Source: an uncultured Alphaproteobacteria bacterium (GTDB lineage: Bacteria > Pseudomonadota > Alphaproteobacteria > Rhizobiales > Ancalomicrobiaceae). From it: DNA of 58,548 nucleotides. Of the stretch, positions 45,510-54,427 are shown one piece after another (position 1 is the stretch's first letter; the number at the start of each line of letters is the position of its first letter). The stretch is taken from NCBI GenBank assembly GCA_937864925.1, contig CALMFH010000211.1:1-58548 (forward strand), in the 5' to 3' direction. The position numbers and the translations under genes were made by a program. The notes beneath the pieces are model-generated. The model made no database searches. It saw nothing but the letters and a program-made list of their open reading frames with translations, and was not told the DNA's origin.

Positions 45510-45531
45510 CGGCCGGCACGGGGGCCGGCCG
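45510..45531. terminator. Strong GC hairpin between convergent genes
   Basis: CGGCCGGC pairs perfectly with GCCGGCCG around a six-base loop, in the 63-base gap between the DUF2336 gene and the Hpt gene. No long T-run follows on either strand, so bidirectional termination is likely but not certain. Confidence 0.5.
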
Positions 45532-45557
45532 AGTCTCGTCGGATGTGACCGACGGTG

Positions 45558-46181
45558 TCAGGCGGCCTGAGCGGCCTTCTCCAGGAAGTCGTCGGTGACC
45601 TCGTCGAGCCGCTCGGCGAGCAGACGGGCGGTCGCCGAGGTGTCCTCGCGGGCGTTCTCGGCGATGACCGCACGTACCGATTGGACGTGCTGACGCACGA
45701 GCTCGCGCGGCAGTCGCTCGACCGCGGCGACGCCGTCGAGCAGGCGGCACAGGCTGCCGGCGATGCGTCCGGCGACGGGGAAGCCCATCGTTGCCGCCTG
45801 TCCCTTGATGTCGTGAGCGGCGCGGTAGAACGCATCGCGCGCTTCCACCTCGAAATCGGTGAGATCGGCGGCGGTCCACAGTTCGGCGAGGCGCTGCGTC
45901 TCGTCGCTCATCCAGGCGTCGAAACTGGTCGCCATACGGGCGAGGGCGGCCTCTGCTTCCTTCACCGGATCCTTGTCGCCGGCCTTGGAGGCGCGCTGCC
46001 GCACCTTCTTGCGCAGGTCGGACGGCGGCGCCATGAACTCCGCGTCGGCATCGATCACGATCTCGTCGCTCTCGTCGACGGCCATCGCGTCGGCGGCCAT
46101 CACATCGGCCGCCGCGGCATCCTCTGCCGTCACGTCGACGTCCTCCGGCTCGGCCGCCGCGGTCTTGCTCTCGTCACGCAT
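45558..46181 (-). CDS. Hpt (histidine phosphotransfer) domain protein
   Basis: 207 residues from the ATG at 46181, with GGAGGG five bases upstream. A 65-residue Ala/Asp/Glu-rich N-terminus is followed by an Hpt four-helix bundle (about 90-200). FYRAAHDIKGQAATMGFPVAGRIAG contains the phosphorylatable histidine in the HDIKGQ motif. It has no kinase or receiver domain, so it should relay phosphoryl groups between unlinked partners. A partner kinase or regulator is not visible here; the convergent DUF2336 gene is the only hint. Confidence 0.85.
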   Translation of the reverse strand: MRDESKTAAAEPEDVDVTAEDAAAADVMAADAMAVDESDEIVIDADAEFMAPPSDLRKKVRQRASKAGDKDPVKEAEAALARMATSFDAWMSDETQRLAELWTAADLTDFEVEARDAFYRAAHDIKGQAATMGFPVAGRIAGSLCRLLDGVAAVERLPRELVRQHVQSVRAVIAENAREDTSATARLLAERLDEVTDDFLEKAAQAA

Positions 46182-46319
46182 GACACCCTCCGGGACGGCC
46201 CGTGGCGTGTCCGCGACGATCCACGCCGTCGCCGCGCCGGTCCGCACCTTCCTTCACCGACAGCATGAACCGATCCCCTTAACGTTCCGTTGGCGTTGGG
46301 GGGGGCGACGGCGATCGGC

Positions 46320-47114
46320 TCAGTACTGGAACTGTTCGGCGAGGATGCGTTCTTCCCAGCTGTGCTCGGAATCGAACATCAGCAGGCTTTCCGATCCGGT
46401 GTCCTGGCGCACCGTCACCTCGAGCACGTCGCGGATCTCGGTGTGATCGGCCGCGGTTCCGACCGGCCGTTTCACCGCGTCGAGCACCTCGACCCGGATG
46501 ACGGCGCGATCCGGTACGAGTGCACCGCGCCAGCGCCGCGGCCGGAACGGCGAGATCGGGGTCAGCGCCAGAAGCGGCGCACCGAGGGGGATGATCGGCC
46601 CGTGGGCGGAGAGATTGTAGGCGGTCGATCCCGCCGGGGTGGCGACGATCAGGCCGTCACACACCAACTCGTCGAGCCGTTCCTTGTCGTCGATGACGAT
46701 ACGCAGCTTGGCCGCCTGATAGGTCTGGCGCCACAACGACACCTCGTTGAAGGCCCGCGCCTCGTGGGTCGTACCGGCGGCATCGCGTGCCGTCATCAGC
46801 AGTGGCCGGATGCGGGTGACCTCGGCGCGCGTCAGCCGCGCGTGCAGATCGTCGGTGCGGAACTCGTTCATCAGGAAGCCGACGGTGCCGCGATGCATAC
46901 CGTAGACCGGCTTGCCGGTGTTCATGAAGCGGCGCAGGGTCGCCAGCATGAAGCCGTCGCCGCCCAATGCCACGATCACGTCGGCCATGTCCGGCGGCGA
47001 CGAGCCGTAGCGATGGGAGAGGTGACGACGCGCCTTTTCCGCTTCTTCGCTCGCCGAAGCGACGAAGGCGATGTTCTCGATCCTGCGCTCGCCCGATCCC
47101 GTCGAACCCGTCAT
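46320..47114 (-). CDS. nadK: NAD kinase
   Basis: 264 residues from the ATG at 47114. It phosphorylates NAD to NADP. Motifs: [19 protein letters not shown] (the GGDG substrate loop), [23 protein letters not shown] (the NE region), [20 protein letters not shown], and the [12 protein letters not shown] stretch. Length is normal and the protein soluble. The frame stays open upstream of the ATG, but as noncoding Arg-rich sequence. It is divergent from cutA and probably essential. Confidence 0.93.
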   Translation of the reverse strand: MTGSTGSGERRIENIAFVASASEEAEKARRHLSHRYGSSPPDMADVIVALGGDGFMLATLRRFMNTGKPVYGMHRGTVGFLMNEFRTDDLHARLTRAEVTRIRPLLMTARDAAGTTHEARAFNEVSLWRQTYQAAKLRIVIDDKERLDELVCDGLIVATPAGSTAYNLSAHGPIIPLGAPLLALTPISPFRPRRWRGALVPDRAVIRVEVLDAVKRPVGTAADHTEIRDVLEVTVRQDTGSESLLMFDSEHSWEERILAEQFQY

Positions 47115-47274
47115 ACGTCTCGCCCTCGGATCGCGCCCGGCTCGTCCAGCCTTCGGCCTTCCCTCGCGGGCGGCTTCCGGTCCATGCTGCGGCGCATCGC
47201 ATCGCGGCGATAGATCCCACGCGAGCCGGCCCGCGGTCAACGCCGCAGACCGTTCTACCATCGGAGGCTGCGAC

Positions 47275-47634
47275 ATGGCGCCGGAGACCGCCACTCCCCC
47301 GACCGCGAGCGATCCGCCGCGCTTCGTCGTCGTCTGGTCGACCTATCCGAGCCCGGAGGCGGCGGAGGTGGCGGCGCGCGTCCTCGTCGAGCGCCGCCTC
47401 GCCGCCTGTGTCGCCGTGCTGCCGCGCATGATCTCGCTCTACCGCTGGCAGGGCGCGATCGAACGGTCCGACGAGGCGGTTCTCCTCGCCAAGACCCGAG
47501 CCGCACGCGCCGACGCCGTGATGGCGGCGCTGGCGGCGAACCACCCTTACGAGGTTCCCGCTCTGCTGGTCCTGCCCGTCGCCGCGGCGTCGCTCGCCTA
47601 CGGTGCCTGGATCGAGGCCGAGACGGCGGAGTGA
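47275..47634 (+). CDS. cutA: CutA1 divalent-ion tolerance protein
   Basis: 119 residues with GGAGG seven bases before the ATG. Small ferredoxin-like trimeric protein: [42 protein letters not shown] (the conserved cysteine region), [27 protein letters not shown], and WIEAETAE at the end. Cytoplasmic; linked by family to metal tolerance, though its molecular role is unsettled. Divergent from nadK, and converges on a cytochrome gene across a palindromic intergenic region. Confidence 0.93.
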   Translation: MAPETATPPTASDPPRFVVVWSTYPSPEAAEVAARVLVERRLAACVAVLPRMISLYRWQGAIERSDEAVLLAKTRAARADAVMAALAANHPYEVPALLVLPVAAASLAYGAWIEAETAE

Positions 47635-47650
47635 GGCCTCTGCGGGCGTC

Positions 47651-47778
47651 GTGGGGCGGACTGGGTGAGGCCGTAGTCCGTCGGCGCCGCCGGTGGCGTC
47701 GTTCCCTGTCGGCTCGTCGGCGAAAAGCCCCTGGTCGTCGCGGTCGGCGGAATACGCCTTCGGCTGTTCCGCCCTACG
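47651..47778. repeat. REP-like palindrome doublet in inverted orientation (REPIN-like)
   Basis: Two palindromic units about 33 bases long lie in opposite orientation, about 60 bases apart. Unit 1 (47651-47683, plus) begins GTGGGGCGGACTGG and closes with AGTCCGTCG. Unit 2 (47745-47778), read on the minus strand, begins GTAGGGCGGAACAG and closes with TATTCCGCCG. They match at roughly 24 of 33 positions. Each folds into a hairpin (arms 47657-47662/47675-47680 and 47746-47752/47767-47773). Confidence 0.65.
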
Positions 47779-47927
47779 ACCGCGACGCTACGCCGCCGGA
47801 GACGACGAAAGCCGCGCCGATCGCTCGACGCGGCCTGTTCGAGGTCGGTGCTCCGACGGCGAGGGGTCCTCTCGTGACGCGGTGGAAACCGCTGCCCCTC
47901 CTCGCTCGCCGCCGGAGCGGCCCGAAC

Positions 47928-48386
47928 TCAGGGCTTCTGGGCGCGGTAGTTGTCGTGGCAGCCCTTGCAGGTCTTGCCGATCTCGGCGACGGCGACCTTG
48001 AGCTTGTCGAGCCCCTGGTCGGTGTTGCCCGCCTGCACCGCGGTGGCGGCCTTCAGCGCGTCCATCGCCGCCTTGAAGCCGGCCGGATCCGACCAGATCT
48101 TCGGCAGCGCCTCGGTGTCGCCGCCCTTGTCGGAACCGGCGGGGAACAGCGTCGCGATGTCGATGCCGGCCGCGGTCTGGGAGAGCGTTGCGGCGGCGGC
48201 CTTGGCGGCGGCGGCGTCGTAGGGGGTCTCGCCCTTCACCATCTTGACCAGCACGCCGCCGAACGAGCCACCGATCGCCTTCATGGTCTTCTTGCGGGTT
48301 TCGATCGGGTCGGCGGCGAAGGCGGAACCGGCGGCGACGACCGCGACGAGGGCGGCGGAAACGAGTGCAGTGGCGCGAAACGACAT
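47928..48386 (-). CDS. Cytochrome c' family protein
   Basis: 152 residues with GGGAGA before the ATG at 48386. A Sec signal peptide ends at FAADP. The mature protein is a four-helix bundle (DPIETRKKTMKAIGGSFGGV, a KMVKGETPYDAAAAKAAAAT segment) and ends with IGKTCKGCHDNYRA, the single CxxCH heme site typical of cytochrome c'. Periplasmic. Family members bind NO/CO and are implicated in nitrosative stress tolerance. It is not obviously linked to the downstream sox genes, from which it is divergent. Confidence 0.93.
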   Translation of the reverse strand: MSFRATALVSAALVAVVAAGSAFAADPIETRKKTMKAIGGSFGGVLVKMVKGETPYDAAAAKAAAATLSQTAAGIDIATLFPAGSDKGGDTEALPKIWSDPAGFKAAMDALKAATAVQAGNTDQGLDKLKVAVAEIGKTCKGCHDNYRAQKP

Positions 48387-48668
48387 GAATGATCTCCCTT
48401 CGACAAGACACCCGTCGGCCCGTCCGAGCGACCGCAGGGAATCCGTACTTGCCCGCATGACAATGGCGATCGGTCGGCTCGCGTGCGACTCAAAGAAACG
48501 TGAACGATTCCAATTCCACTCGTGATCGCGAGGGCCGACACGGAGGCCGACGAGGCATGCGCGTCGGACCATCGACAGGCGGGCCGTTTCGGTCGATCCT
48601 CGCCGAGATCGGACGCGGCGCTTCGCGGCGCGTCTTCCGCGGTGTGCCGATCGGAAGGATCTTCCGCC

Positions 48669-49919
48669 TTGCACTTCTCGTTCCTCTCCCTGCTGCGCAA
48701 CGCCTTCTCCGCCCATCGCGACTGGCCGGAGCAGTGGCGATCCCCCGAGCCGAAGCCGGCCTATGACGTGGTCATCGTCGGCGGCGGCGGCCATGGTCTC
48801 GCCGCCGCCTACTACCTCGCCGCCGAATTCGGCATCCGCGACGTCGCGGTGGTCGAGAAGGGCTGGATCGGCGGCGGCAATACCGGCCGCAACACCACGA
48901 TCGTGCGCTCCAACTACCTGCTCGAGGAATCGGAGGCGCTCTACGACCATGCGCTGAAGCTGTGGGAGAACCTCTCCCAGGTTCTGAACTACAACGTCAT
49001 GTTCTCGCCGCGCGGCGTCATGATGCTGGCCCACACCACCCACGACGTGCAGAGCTTCAAGCGCCATTACCACGCCAACCGCCTCGCCGGCATCGACACC
49101 GAGTGGCTGACGCCGGAAGAGGCGCGCGACTGGTGCCCGGGGCTGAACATCGCCAAGGACATCCGCTACCCGATCGTCGGCGCCACCCTGCAGAAGCGCG
49201 GCGGCGTCGCCCGTCACGACGCGGTCGCCTGGGGTTACGCCCGCGCCGCCTCGGCGCTCGGCGTCGACATCATCCAGAACTGCGAGGTCACCGGCGTCCG
49301 CCGCGGCGCCGACGGCGCGGTGATCGGTCTCGACACCAGCGGCGGGACCATCGCGGCGAAGAAGGTCGGCGTCTCGGTCGCCGGCCACAGCTCGCAGGTC
49401 ATGGACATGGCCGGCGTCCGCCTGCCGATCGAGAGCTTCCCCTTGCAGGCGCTGGTCTCCGAGCCGCTGAAGCCGATCGTCTCCTGCGTGGTGATGTCCA
49501 ACACCATCCACGCCTACATCTCCCAGTCCGACAAGGGCGACCTCGTCATCGGCGCCGGCACCGACCAGTACGTCTCCTATTCGCAGACCGGCGGGATGCA
49601 GATCACCGCCCACACGCTCGACGCCATCTGCGAGCTGTTCCCGGTGCTGCGCCGCGCCCGGATGATGCGCAACTGGGGTGGCATCGTCGACACCACCGCC
49701 GACCGTTCGCCGATCCTGGGGACGACCCCGGTACCCGGTCTCTACGTCAACTGCGGCTGGGGCACCGGCGGCTTCAAGGCCACCCCCGGTGCCGGCCACC
49801 TGCTCGCCGCGACGATCGCTCGAGGAGAGCCCCATCCGATCGCCGCGCCCTTCTCGCTCGACCGCTTCGCCCGCGGCCGGCTCATCGACGAAGCCGCCGC
49901 CGCCGCCGTGGCGCACTAG
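48669..49919 (+). CDS. soxB: Sarcosine oxidase beta subunit
   Basis: 416 residues starting at the TTG at 48669 (GGAAGG about ten bases upstream). This start gives the family's usual N-terminus, FSFLSLLRNAFSAHRDWPEQ; the frame stays open further upstream as noncoding sequence. FAD-binding Rossmann motif YDVVIVGGGGHGLAAAYYLA, then VVEKGWIGGGNTGRNTTIVR and, at the end, NCGWGTGGFKATPGAGHLLA with the flavin-contact region. It demethylates sarcosine with the alpha, gamma and delta subunits, giving glycine, H2O2 and methylene-tetrahydrofolate. First gene of the operon. Confidence 0.95.
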   Translation: MHFSFLSLLRNAFSAHRDWPEQWRSPEPKPAYDVVIVGGGGHGLAAAYYLAAEFGIRDVAVVEKGWIGGGNTGRNTTIVRSNYLLEESEALYDHALKLWENLSQVLNYNVMFSPRGVMMLAHTTHDVQSFKRHYHANRLAGIDTEWLTPEEARDWCPGLNIAKDIRYPIVGATLQKRGGVARHDAVAWGYARAASALGVDIIQNCEVTGVRRGADGAVIGLDTSGGTIAAKKVGVSVAGHSSQVMDMAGVRLPIESFPLQALVSEPLKPIVSCVVMSNTIHAYISQSDKGDLVIGAGTDQYVSYSQTGGMQITAHTLDAICELFPVLRRARMMRNWGGIVDTTADRSPILGTTPVPGLYVNCGWGTGGFKATPGAGHLLAATIARGEPHPIAAPFSLDRFARGRLIDEAAAAAVAH

Positions 49920-50015
49920 AACGGTCCCGGGAGGAGCCGTTCGACGTTCAGTTCCGGCATGTCCCGGCAGGAAGACCGGTCTTCACTGTTCCGGGACATG
50001 CACAGAGGTCCGACC

Positions 50016-50303
50016 ATGCTGCTGATCACCTGCCCCTGGTGTGGCCCGCGCCCCGAGATCGAGTTCGCCGCTCGCGGTGAGGCTCACGTCGCCCGCGCGG
50101 CCCCCGATGCCGACGGCGAGGCGATCGCCGCCGCGCTCTACCTCCGTTCCAACACCCGCGGGCTGCTCGCCGAACGCTGGCGCCATGTCTACGGCTGTGG
50201 CCGCTACTTCAATGCCGTGCGCCATACGGTCACCGACAAGTTCGTCGCGACCTGGCGCGTCGGCGAGTCGCGGCCGGATCTCGGCGGGGAGGGGACCCGA
50301 TGA
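50016..50303 (+). CDS. soxD: Sarcosine oxidase delta subunit
   Basis: 95 residues from the ATG at 50016 (AGAGGT upstream); an in-frame ATG at 49959 would add 19 residues. Small zinc-binding subunit: the opening CPWCGPR supplies two Cys, and WRHVYGCGRYFN supplies the His and third Cys of the site. The rest shows HVARAAPD and NTRGLLAERWRH, as in the family. It overlaps the next gene by four bases (ATGA). Confidence 0.95.
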   Translation: MLLITCPWCGPRPEIEFAARGEAHVARAAPDADGEAIAAALYLRSNTRGLLAERWRHVYGCGRYFNAVRHTVTDKFVATWRVGESRPDLGGEGTR

Positions 50304-53302
50304 GCGCCTCGTTCCGCACCGCCGCGGGCGGCCGCATCGACCGGACGAAGCGTCTGTCCTTCAGCTTCGACGGCGTCGCCTATTCGGGCCACCCCGGCGA
50401 CACGCTCGCCTCGGCGCTGCTGGCCAACGGCGTCCGCCTGATGGCGCGCTCCTTCAAGTATCACCGGCCGCGGGGCGTGGTGACCGCCGGTTCGGAGGAG
50501 CCCAACGCGCTGGTCACCGTCATCCGCGACGACGGCCGCACCACGCCCAACCTCGCCGCCACGACGGTCGAGCTCTACGACGGTCTCGTCGCCGTCAGCC
50601 AGAACCGCTGGCCGTCGCTGAAGTGGGACGTCGGCGCGCTCAACGGTCTCGCAGCGCCGATCTTCGTCTCGGGCTTCTACTACAAGACCTTCATGTGGCC
50701 GCGCTCCTTCTGGAAGAAGGTCTACGAGCCGCAGATCCGCGCCGCCGCCGGCTTCGGCGAAGCGCCCAAGGCCGCCGATCCCGATCGCTACGTCAATCGC
50801 TTCGCCCATTGCGACGTGCTGGTGATCGGCGCCGGTCCGGCCGGTCTCGCCGCCGCCGGTGCCGCGGCGGAAGCCGGCGCCCGGGTGATCCTCTGCGACG
50901 AGAACCCCGAGTTCGGCGGCTCGCTTCTCACCGATGCGAGCGCGACCATCGACGGCGAGCCGGGTGCGGCCTGGGTCGCGGCGGTCGTCGCCGATCTCGC
51001 CGCCCGCCCGAACGTCACCCTGCTCACCCGCACCACCGCCTTCGGCTGGTATCAGGACAACATGGTCGGCCTGCTCGAACGGGTGACCGACCACCTCGCC
51101 GATCCGCCGACACCGCTGCCGCGCGAACGCCTGTGGCAGGTGCGGGCGAAGCGGGCGGTGATCGCCGCCGGCGCGCTGGAGCGGCCGCTGGTCTTCCCCG
51201 AGAACGACCGCCCCGGCATCATGCTGGCGGACGCCGCCCGCACCTACCTCTCCCGTCACGGCGTCGCTGCCGGCTCCCGCGCCGTGGTCTTCACCGCCAC
51301 CGATGCGGCCTACGCCGCGGCGCTCGCGGCGAAGGCCGCCGGCGTGAACGTCGTCCTGGTCGCCGATCTCAGGCGCGAGGCCTCGCCCGCGGCCGAGGCC
51401 GCCCGCGCCAGCGGCATCCGCGTCGACCTCGCCACCACCATCGAGGCGACCTCCGGGGGCCGCTCGGTCGAGAGCGTCCGTCTCGCCCGCATCGCCCCGA
51501 ACGGCTCGGTTTCACCCGGCGAGACCGTCGCCTGCGACCTCGTCCTCCATTCCGCCGGTTTCACCCCGACGGTGCATCTCTACTCGCAGTCGCGCGGTAA
51601 ACTGCGCTGGGACGACGCCCGCGGCGTCTTCCTGCCCGGCGAGCCGCACGAGGACGTGACCTGCGCCGGCGCCTGCAACGGTGCCGAGACGCTCGCTGCC
51701 TGCCTCGACCAAGGCCATGCGGCCGGTGCAGCCGCGGCGCGGGCCGCGGGTGGCGCCGAGGTCGCTCCGCGTACCTGTGCGGCGTCGGGCCTTTCGATCG
51801 AGATCGGCGGCCACCTCGGCGAGGTCCCGCACGGCCGCGATGCCAGCCGGGTGAAGTGTTTCGTCGACCTCCAGCACGACGTCACCGCCAAGGACGTCCG
51901 CCTCGCGGTGCGCGAGGGCTTCCGCTCGATCGAACTGGTCAAGCGCTTCACCACCACCGGCATGGCGACCGACCAGGGCAAGGCGTCCAACATGAACGCG
52001 CTGGCCGTCGCCGCCGCCGCCATGGGCCTCGACGTGCCGGAGGTCGGGCTCACCAGCTTCCGCCGGCCCTACACGCCGGTTTCCTTCGGCGCCTTCGCCG
52101 GAGTGAACCGCGGCGACCTCTTCGATCCGATCCGCCGCACTCCGAGCCACGAAGCCGCCGCCGCCCTCGGCGCGCCCTTCGAGGACGTCGGCCTGTGGAA
52201 GCGCGCCTGGTGGTTCCCGCGCGGCGACGAGGATCGCCACGCCGCCGTCGCCCGCGAATGCCGAACGGTGCGCGAGAGCGTCGGCGTCTTCGACGCCTCG
52301 ACGCTGGGCAAGATCGAGGTGGTCGGCCCCGACGCGGCCGAATTCCTCAACCGGATGTACGTCAATCCGTTCCTGAAGCTCGGCGTCGGCAAGTGTCGCT
52401 ACGGCATCCTCTGTCGCGACGACGGTTTCGTCTACGACGACGGTGTCGTCGGGCGGATCGCCGCCGATCGCTTCCACGTCACCACCACGACCGGCGGGGC
52501 GCCGCGGGTCCTGGCCATGATGGAGGATTATCTCCAGACCGAATGGCCGGAGCTCGACGTCTGGCTGACCTCGACCACCGAGCAATGGGCGGTCGTCGCC
52601 GTCCAGGGTCCGAAGGCGCGCGAGGTGATCGCGCCCCTGGTCGAGGGGGTCGACCTCGCCGCCGCCGCCTTCCCCCACATGAGCGTCGCCGAGTGCCGCA
52701 TCATGGGGCTTCCCGGCCGGCTCTTCCGGGTGAGCTTCACCGGCGAACTCGGCTTCGAGTTGAACGTCCCCGCCACCTACGGCGCCGCCCTGTGGGATGC
52801 GCTTCTCGCCCGTGCTCTCGATCTCGGCGGTTGCGCCTACGGCACCGAGGCCATGCACGTGCTGCGTGCCGAGAAGGGCTACGTCATCGTCGGTCAGGAC
52901 ACCGACGGCACCCTCACCCCCGCCGACGCCGGTCTCGGCTGGGCGGTGGGCAAGGCCAAGGCGGACTTCGTCGGCAAGGCCGGCATGGCGCGGCCCGATC
53001 TCACCGGTCCGCATCGCAAGGAGATCGTCGGCCTCCTCCCCGACGATCCGAAATGTGTGCTCGAAGAAGGCGCTCAGATCACCGCCGAGGCCTATCCGGC
53101 CAAGGGCACCCACGCCCTCGGCCACGTCACCTCGGCCTATTGGTCGGAGAACGTCGGCCGCGGCATCGCCCTGGCGATGATCGAGGGCGGGCGGTCGCGG
53201 ATGGGCACGAAACTCCATGTGCCGATGCCGACCGGCCCGATTACCGTGACGGTGGTCGACCCGGTATTCTGGGACAAGGAAGGCAAGCGTCTCGATGGCT
53301 GA
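50300..53302 (+). CDS. soxA: Sarcosine oxidase alpha subunit
   Basis: 1000 residues, the normal length. The start overlaps soxD by four bases. N-terminal 2Fe-2S-like domain without the cysteines (FSFDGVAYSGHPGDTLASAL); NAD/FAD Rossmann motif near residue 172 (VLVIGAGPAGLAAAGAAAEA) with CDENPEFGGSL; a second nucleotide region closing with ITCAGACNGAE-like TCAGACNGAETLAACL; then a C-terminal GcvT-type folate domain from about residue 600 (FDASTLGKIEVVGPDAAEFL, GFELNVPATYG, GTEAMHVLRAEKG), where the methyl group moves to tetrahydrofolate. Confidence 0.96.
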   Translation: MSASFRTAAGGRIDRTKRLSFSFDGVAYSGHPGDTLASALLANGVRLMARSFKYHRPRGVVTAGSEEPNALVTVIRDDGRTTPNLAATTVELYDGLVAVSQNRWPSLKWDVGALNGLAAPIFVSGFYYKTFMWPRSFWKKVYEPQIRAAAGFGEAPKAADPDRYVNRFAHCDVLVIGAGPAGLAAAGAAAEAGARVILCDENPEFGGSLLTDASATIDGEPGAAWVAAVVADLAARPNVTLLTRTTAFGWYQDNMVGLLERVTDHLADPPTPLPRERLWQVRAKRAVIAAGALERPLVFPENDRPGIMLADAARTYLSRHGVAAGSRAVVFTATDAAYAAALAAKAAGVNVVLVADLRREASPAAEAARASGIRVDLATTIEATSGGRSVESVRLARIAPNGSVSPGETVACDLVLHSAGFTPTVHLYSQSRGKLRWDDARGVFLPGEPHEDVTCAGACNGAETLAACLDQGHAAGAAAARAAGGAEVAPRTCAASGLSIEIGGHLGEVPHGRDASRVKCFVDLQHDVTAKDVRLAVREGFRSIELVKRFTTTGMATDQGKASNMNALAVAAAAMGLDVPEVGLTSFRRPYTPVSFGAFAGVNRGDLFDPIRRTPSHEAAAALGAPFEDVGLWKRAWWFPRGDEDRHAAVARECRTVRESVGVFDASTLGKIEVVGPDAAEFLNRMYVNPFLKLGVGKCRYGILCRDDGFVYDDGVVGRIAADRFHVTTTTGGAPRVLAMMEDYLQTEWPELDVWLTSTTEQWAVVAVQGPKAREVIAPLVEGVDLAAAAFPHMSVAECRIMGLPGRLFRVSFTGELGFELNVPATYGAALWDALLARALDLGGCAYGTEAMHVLRAEKGYVIVGQDTDGTLTPADAGLGWAVGKAKADFVGKAGMARPDLTGPHRKEIVGLLPDDPKCVLEEGAQITAEAYPAKGTHALGHVTSAYWSENVGRGIALAMIEGGRSRMGTKLHVPMPTGPITVTVVDPVFWDKEGKRLDG

Positions 53303-53870
53303 TCTCACCGCGCTCCCCGCTCGGGTCGAGGACTTCGCCGGTCTCGCTCCCCTCGACCACGGCTCCCGCTTCACCGCGGCGCCGCTCGTTCCGGCGACAC
53401 GCTTCGTCTTCCGCGGTCGCGAGGCGGCGATCGAGGCGGCGACCGCCGCCTTCGGCCTCGCCCTGCCGCGCACCGCCTGTCGCGCCGCCGAGACGGCCGA
53501 CCGCGCCGCCCTGTGGCTCGGTCCCGACGAGTGGCTGCTGCTCGCCCCCGACGGCGAAGGCGAGGCGATCGCCGCCGCCTTCCGCGAGATCGCTGCGCCG
53601 CATTCGCTGGTCGACGTCTCCCACCGCAACACCGGGCTCGACCTGTCGGGCTCCGAGGTCGCCGCGGTGTTGAACGCCGGCTGTCCGCTCGACCTCCACC
53701 TAGCCGCTTTCCCCGTCGGCATGTGCACCCGCACCCTCTTCGCCAAGGCCGAGATCGTACTGTGGCGCCGCGCCGTCGATCGCTTCCGGCTCGAGTGTTG
53801 GCGCTCCTTCGCGCCCTACGTCCACGGCGTCATCGCCGATGCGGCGTTGGAGTACACGGACGAGGGATGA
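53295..53870 (+). CDS. soxG: Sarcosine oxidase gamma subunit
   Basis: 191 residues. It overlaps the end of soxA by eight bases. Characteristic central motifs: ALWLGPDEWLLLAPDGE, LVDVSHRNTGLDLSGSEVAAVLNAGCPLDL, and RTLFAKAEIVLWRR, ending in FAPYVHGVIADA. It belongs to the same fold as the GcvT C-terminal domains. Its TGA stop overlaps an ATG that starts the next small gene (ATGA). Confidence 0.95.
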   Translation: MADLTALPARVEDFAGLAPLDHGSRFTAAPLVPATRFVFRGREAAIEAATAAFGLALPRTACRAAETADRAALWLGPDEWLLLAPDGEGEAIAAAFREIAAPHSLVDVSHRNTGLDLSGSEVAAVLNAGCPLDLHLAAFPVGMCTRTLFAKAEIVLWRRAVDRFRLECWRSFAPYVHGVIADAALEYTDEG

Positions 53871-54010
53871 GCCGCGGGGAGGGGCCGCCCGCCGCGGATC
53901 CCACCGGCTGCGGCACGATCGGCTCTTGCGGGACGTGCCCGATCCGGGCATGGCTCGCGCGTGCCGTGGACTTCGGCCGAGCCGATGACGAGGAGTGGGC
54001 ATCTCCGTGA
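53867..54010 (+). CDS. 47-residue cysteine-containing peptide in the sox operon
   Basis: This short gene overlaps both neighbours by four bases: its ATG overlaps the soxG stop (ATGA) and its TGA overlaps the GTG start of the next gene (GTGA). Double coupling in one frame is strong evidence of translation. The peptide has three cysteines in the pattern C15-X5-C21-X2-C24 (CGTIGSCGTC), then a hydrophobic/charged helix (IRAWLARAVDFG) and an acidic tail. It has no signal or clear membrane segment and resembles a small metal-binding peptide. I do not recognise the family. Confidence 0.65.
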   Translation: MSRGEGPPAADPTGCGTIGSCGTCPIRAWLARAVDFGRADDEEWASP

Positions 54011-54414
54011 ACGACGATTTCGATCCCGAACTCCCCGGCCGCCGCCGTTTCGGGCGCAACCTCGCCGGCGCCGTGCTCGCCGCCCTCGCCGCCCTTCTCA
54101 CCGTCCAGATGATCGGTGAGCCGCTCGCCGCCCTCGGCGCCGCGATCGGGGCGGGCCTCGTCGCCTTCACCCTGTGGGGTGGCGCGGTGGTTCGATCGGA
54201 CGGCATCTCCTACGGCCGCGCCGCCGGCATCGGCTTCGTCGCCACCTTCGCCGCCTTCTTCGGTGCCGCCGTCCTCGGCGCCGCGGCCTCTCGGGTTCAG
54301 CCCGGTGCCGAAGCCTTCGCCGCAGCGTTCTTCGCCCTGGCCGTTGTTCTACCGGTGATGGTGGCGGCTTCGGTGGGACTGGCGGCGATCGGCGCGGTAC
54401 GAGGACGGCCCTGA
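54007..54414 (+). CDS. Small four-helix membrane protein at the end of the sox operon
   Basis: 135 residues if the GTG at 54007 is used; it overlaps the preceding stop and has GAGGAG upstream. A GTG at 53995 is possible. A basic N-terminus (DFDPELPGRRRFGRN) is followed by four hydrophobic segments (about 20-40, 42-62, 72-95, 105-130), rich in Ala/Gly. No family recognised. Its coupling to soxG and the Cys peptide suggests co-expression with sarcosine oxidation. It ends 13 bases from the convergent GGDEF-EAL gene. Confidence 0.7.
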   Translation: MNDDFDPELPGRRRFGRNLAGAVLAALAALLTVQMIGEPLAALGAAIGAGLVAFTLWGGAVVRSDGISYGRAAGIGFVATFAAFFGAAVLGAAASRVQPGAEAFAAAFFALAVVLPVMVAASVGLAAIGAVRGRP

Positions 54415-54427
54415 GGCGCTCGGCCGC

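Noticed and set aside
51512-53746. Minus-strand open frame of about 740 codons opposite soxA and soxG
   Set aside because: Shadow of two unmistakable sarcosine oxidase subunits.
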